From an uncultured Eubacteriales bacterium (GTDB lineage Bacteria > Bacillota > Clostridia > Oscillospirales > Acutalibacteraceae), in assembly GCA_934486755.1 (NCBI GenBank), contig CAKSQT010000021.1:1-24542 (forward strand): a stretch of DNA of 24,542 nucleotides, read 5' to 3'. The notes beneath the pieces are model-generated. The model was not told where the DNA came from and did not search any database. It worked only from the letters and a program-made list of their open reading frames with translations. This document shows positions 23,268 through 24,542 of this stretch, one piece after another (the first letter of the stretch is position 1; each line of letters opens with the position of its first letter). The position numbers were made by a program, and so were the translations under genes.

Positions 23268-23329
23268 TTATTATGTAGCATATTTTGGTATGTGGTAATT
23301 ACTGATTAATATATATTGGAGGAGTTAAA

Positions 23330-23614
23330 ATGACAATCAAACCGTTGGCAGACAATGTTGTCATCAAAGCTACGGAGGCAGAGGAAACAACCAAGAGCGG
23401 TATCGTTCTTACCTCATCGGCAAAGGAAAAACCGCAGATAGCGGTAGTTGTTGCCGTAGGTCCCGGAGGTGTGGTTGACGGTAAAGAGGTTAAAATGACC
23501 GTCAATGTCGGCGATAAGGTTATCGCGGCTAAGTATTCGGGAACTGACATCAAGATTGAAGACGAGGAGTACACAATACTCCATCAGGCTGATATTTTGG
23601 CAATCGTAGAATAA
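23330..23614 (+). CDS. groES: Co-chaperonin GroES
   Basis: 94 residues, standard length, the heptameric lid of the GroEL folding chamber. It begins MTIKPLADNVVIKATEAEE and has the mobile-loop region EETTKSGIVLTSSAKEKP, then VVAVGPGGVVDGKEV and DIKIEDEEYTILHQADILAI. The ribosome binding site GGAGGAG is optimal and the codons look favoured for expression. groEL follows after 18 bases with another strong site. Confidence 0.98.
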   Translation: MTIKPLADNVVIKATEAEETTKSGIVLTSSAKEKPQIAVVVAVGPGGVVDGKEVKMTVNVGDKVIAAKYSGTDIKIEDEEYTILHQADILAIVE

Positions 23615-23632
23615 TTCGGAGGAGTTTTTATT

Positions 23633-24542
23633 ATGGCTAAAAATATTATTTTCGGCGAAGAAGCCCGTAAATCACTTCAAAACGGTGTTGATAAACTTGC
23701 CGATGCAGTGAAGGTTACATTAGGACCCAAGGGCAGAAACGTTGTACTTGATAAGAAATACGGCTCGCCCTTAATCACTAACGATGGCGTTACAATCGCA
23801 AAGGAAATTGAGCTTGACGACCCGTTTGAAAATATGGGCGCACAGCTTGTAAAAGAAGTTTCCGTCAAGACAAATGACGCCGCAGGCGACGGTACTACGA
23901 CTGCAACCGTTCTGGCTCAGGCTCTTATTAACGAGGGTATGAAGAATGTTGCCGCAGGCGCAAACCCAATGGTTGTTAAAAAGGGCATAAAGAACGCAGT
24001 TGACACCGCTATTGATACAATAATCAAAAATTCAAAGAAAGTCAGCGGCAGTGATGATATTGCGCGTGTTGCTACCGTTTCTTCGGGCGACGCCGTAATA
24101 GGTAAGCTCATTGCTGAGGCTATGGAAAAAGTTACCGCCGACGGCGTTATAACCGTTGAGGAATCAAAGACTGCCGAAACTTATTCGGAGGTTGTCGAGG
24201 GTATGCAGTTTGACAGGGGTTACATTACTCCTTATATGGTTACCGATTCCGATAAGATGGAAGCTGTTATCGACGACGCTTTGATTCTTATAACCGATAA
24301 GAAGATTTCTAATATTCAGGAGATACTTCCCTTGCTTGAACAGATCGTTCAGTCGGGCAAAAAACTCCTTATAATTGCCGAGGATATTGAGGGTGAGGCT
24401 CTGTCTACACTCATAGTAAATAAGCTCCGCGGCACATTTACCTGCGTTGCGGTAAAAGCGCCCGGATTTGGCGACAGACGTAAGGAAATGCTCCGTGATA
24501 TAGCAATTCTCACAGGCGGCGAGGTTATTTCCGAGGAATTGG
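23633..24542 (+). CDS. groEL: Chaperonin GroEL (3' end outside window)
   Basis: The first 303 codons of GroEL; the gene runs off the window, leaving the apical and C-terminal parts incomplete. It begins MAKNIIFGEEARKSLQNG and has the ATP-site motifs VTLGPKGRNV, TNDGVTIAKEI and the invariant DAAGDGTTTATVLAQ. It continues into the apical domain (EVVEGMQFDRGYITPYMV, SDKMEAVIDDALILITDKK). The start follows GGAGGAG. It is co-transcribed with groES. Confidence 0.98.
   Translation, partial: MAKNIIFGEEARKSLQNGVDKLADAVKVTLGPKGRNVVLDKKYGSPLITNDGVTIAKEIELDDPFENMGAQLVKEVSVKTNDAAGDGTTTATVLAQALINEGMKNVAAGANPMVVKKGIKNAVDTAIDTIIKNSKKVSGSDDIARVATVSSGDAVIGKLIAEAMEKVTADGVITVEESKTAETYSEVVEGMQFDRGYITPYMVTDSDKMEAVIDDALILITDKKISNIQEILPLLEQIVQSGKKLLIIAEDIEGEALSTLIVNKLRGTFTCVAVKAPGFGDRRKEMLRDIAILTGGEVISEEL

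Noticed and set aside
23268..23329. CIRCE element before groES
   Set aside because: Neither GCACTC nor GAGTGC appears in the leader; the TAGCATATTTTGGTATG stretch is not a valid match.

Overview
The window comes from the chromosome of a low-to-moderate GC, spore-forming Firmicute, most likely class Clostridia and plausibly Oscillospirales/Ruminococcaceae. The evidence is a SpoVB-like flippase, the sporulation genes yabP and yabQ, the HemZ branch of radical-SAM coproporphyrinogen enzymes, a single bifunctional-type Rel protein, AGGAGG-type ribosome binding sites and sigma-A-type promoters. No genus can be named from sequence alone. All protein genes lie on the + strand; only the two tRNA genes are on the - strand.

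Region 1 (1-3530) is accessory. It holds the C-terminal part of an RHS/YD-repeat protein with a variable tip, a small DUF2691-like gene in the immunity position, and two small exported or lipoprotein genes. Three copies of a ~21-bp palindrome separate or bound these small genes, and a ~60-bp decayed piece of RHS core closes the set. This looks like a polymorphic-toxin locus with a growing or decaying tail of tip/immunity cassettes, and it is the most interesting part of the window. Region 2 (3612-4397) is a SAM-dependent methyltransferase gene broken by one in-frame TAA.

Region 3 (4484-6925) has a good promoter, an MBOAT acyltransferase and a membrane-anchored SGNH esterase-like protein, probably a cell-surface O-acylation pair, ending at a strong bidirectional terminator. 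Region 4 (6927-7192, - strand) is a tRNA-Ser/tRNA-Gln operon with a consensus promoter. Region 5 (7261-14990) is a tightly packed operon: recJ, rel, dtd, a metallo-beta-lactamase-fold hydrolase, hemZ and a uridine-kinase-like P-loop kinase, several overlapping by a few bases. It links DNA repair, the stringent response, D-aminoacyl-tRNA proofreading and haem synthesis.

Region 6 (14992-17854) contains a coiled-coil/zinc-ribbon protein with its own promoter, an MTA/SAH nucleosidase and a MurJ/SpoVB-type flippase. Region 7 (18042-20250) is HU followed by the conserved rqcP-yabP-yabQ-divIC-yabR series known from Bacillus and Clostridium, combining ribosome quality control, sporulation and division; an internal promoter appears to uncouple the division gene divIC from the sporulation pair. 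Region 8 (20318-23222) has an iron-sulfur fumarase alpha subunit without an adjacent beta subunit, a THUMP-domain rRNA methyltransferase and a diacylglycerol-kinase-family lipid kinase. Region 9 (23216-24542) is groES and the start of groEL. Its promoter has no visible CIRCE element but carries three tandem heptads resembling a CtsR operator.
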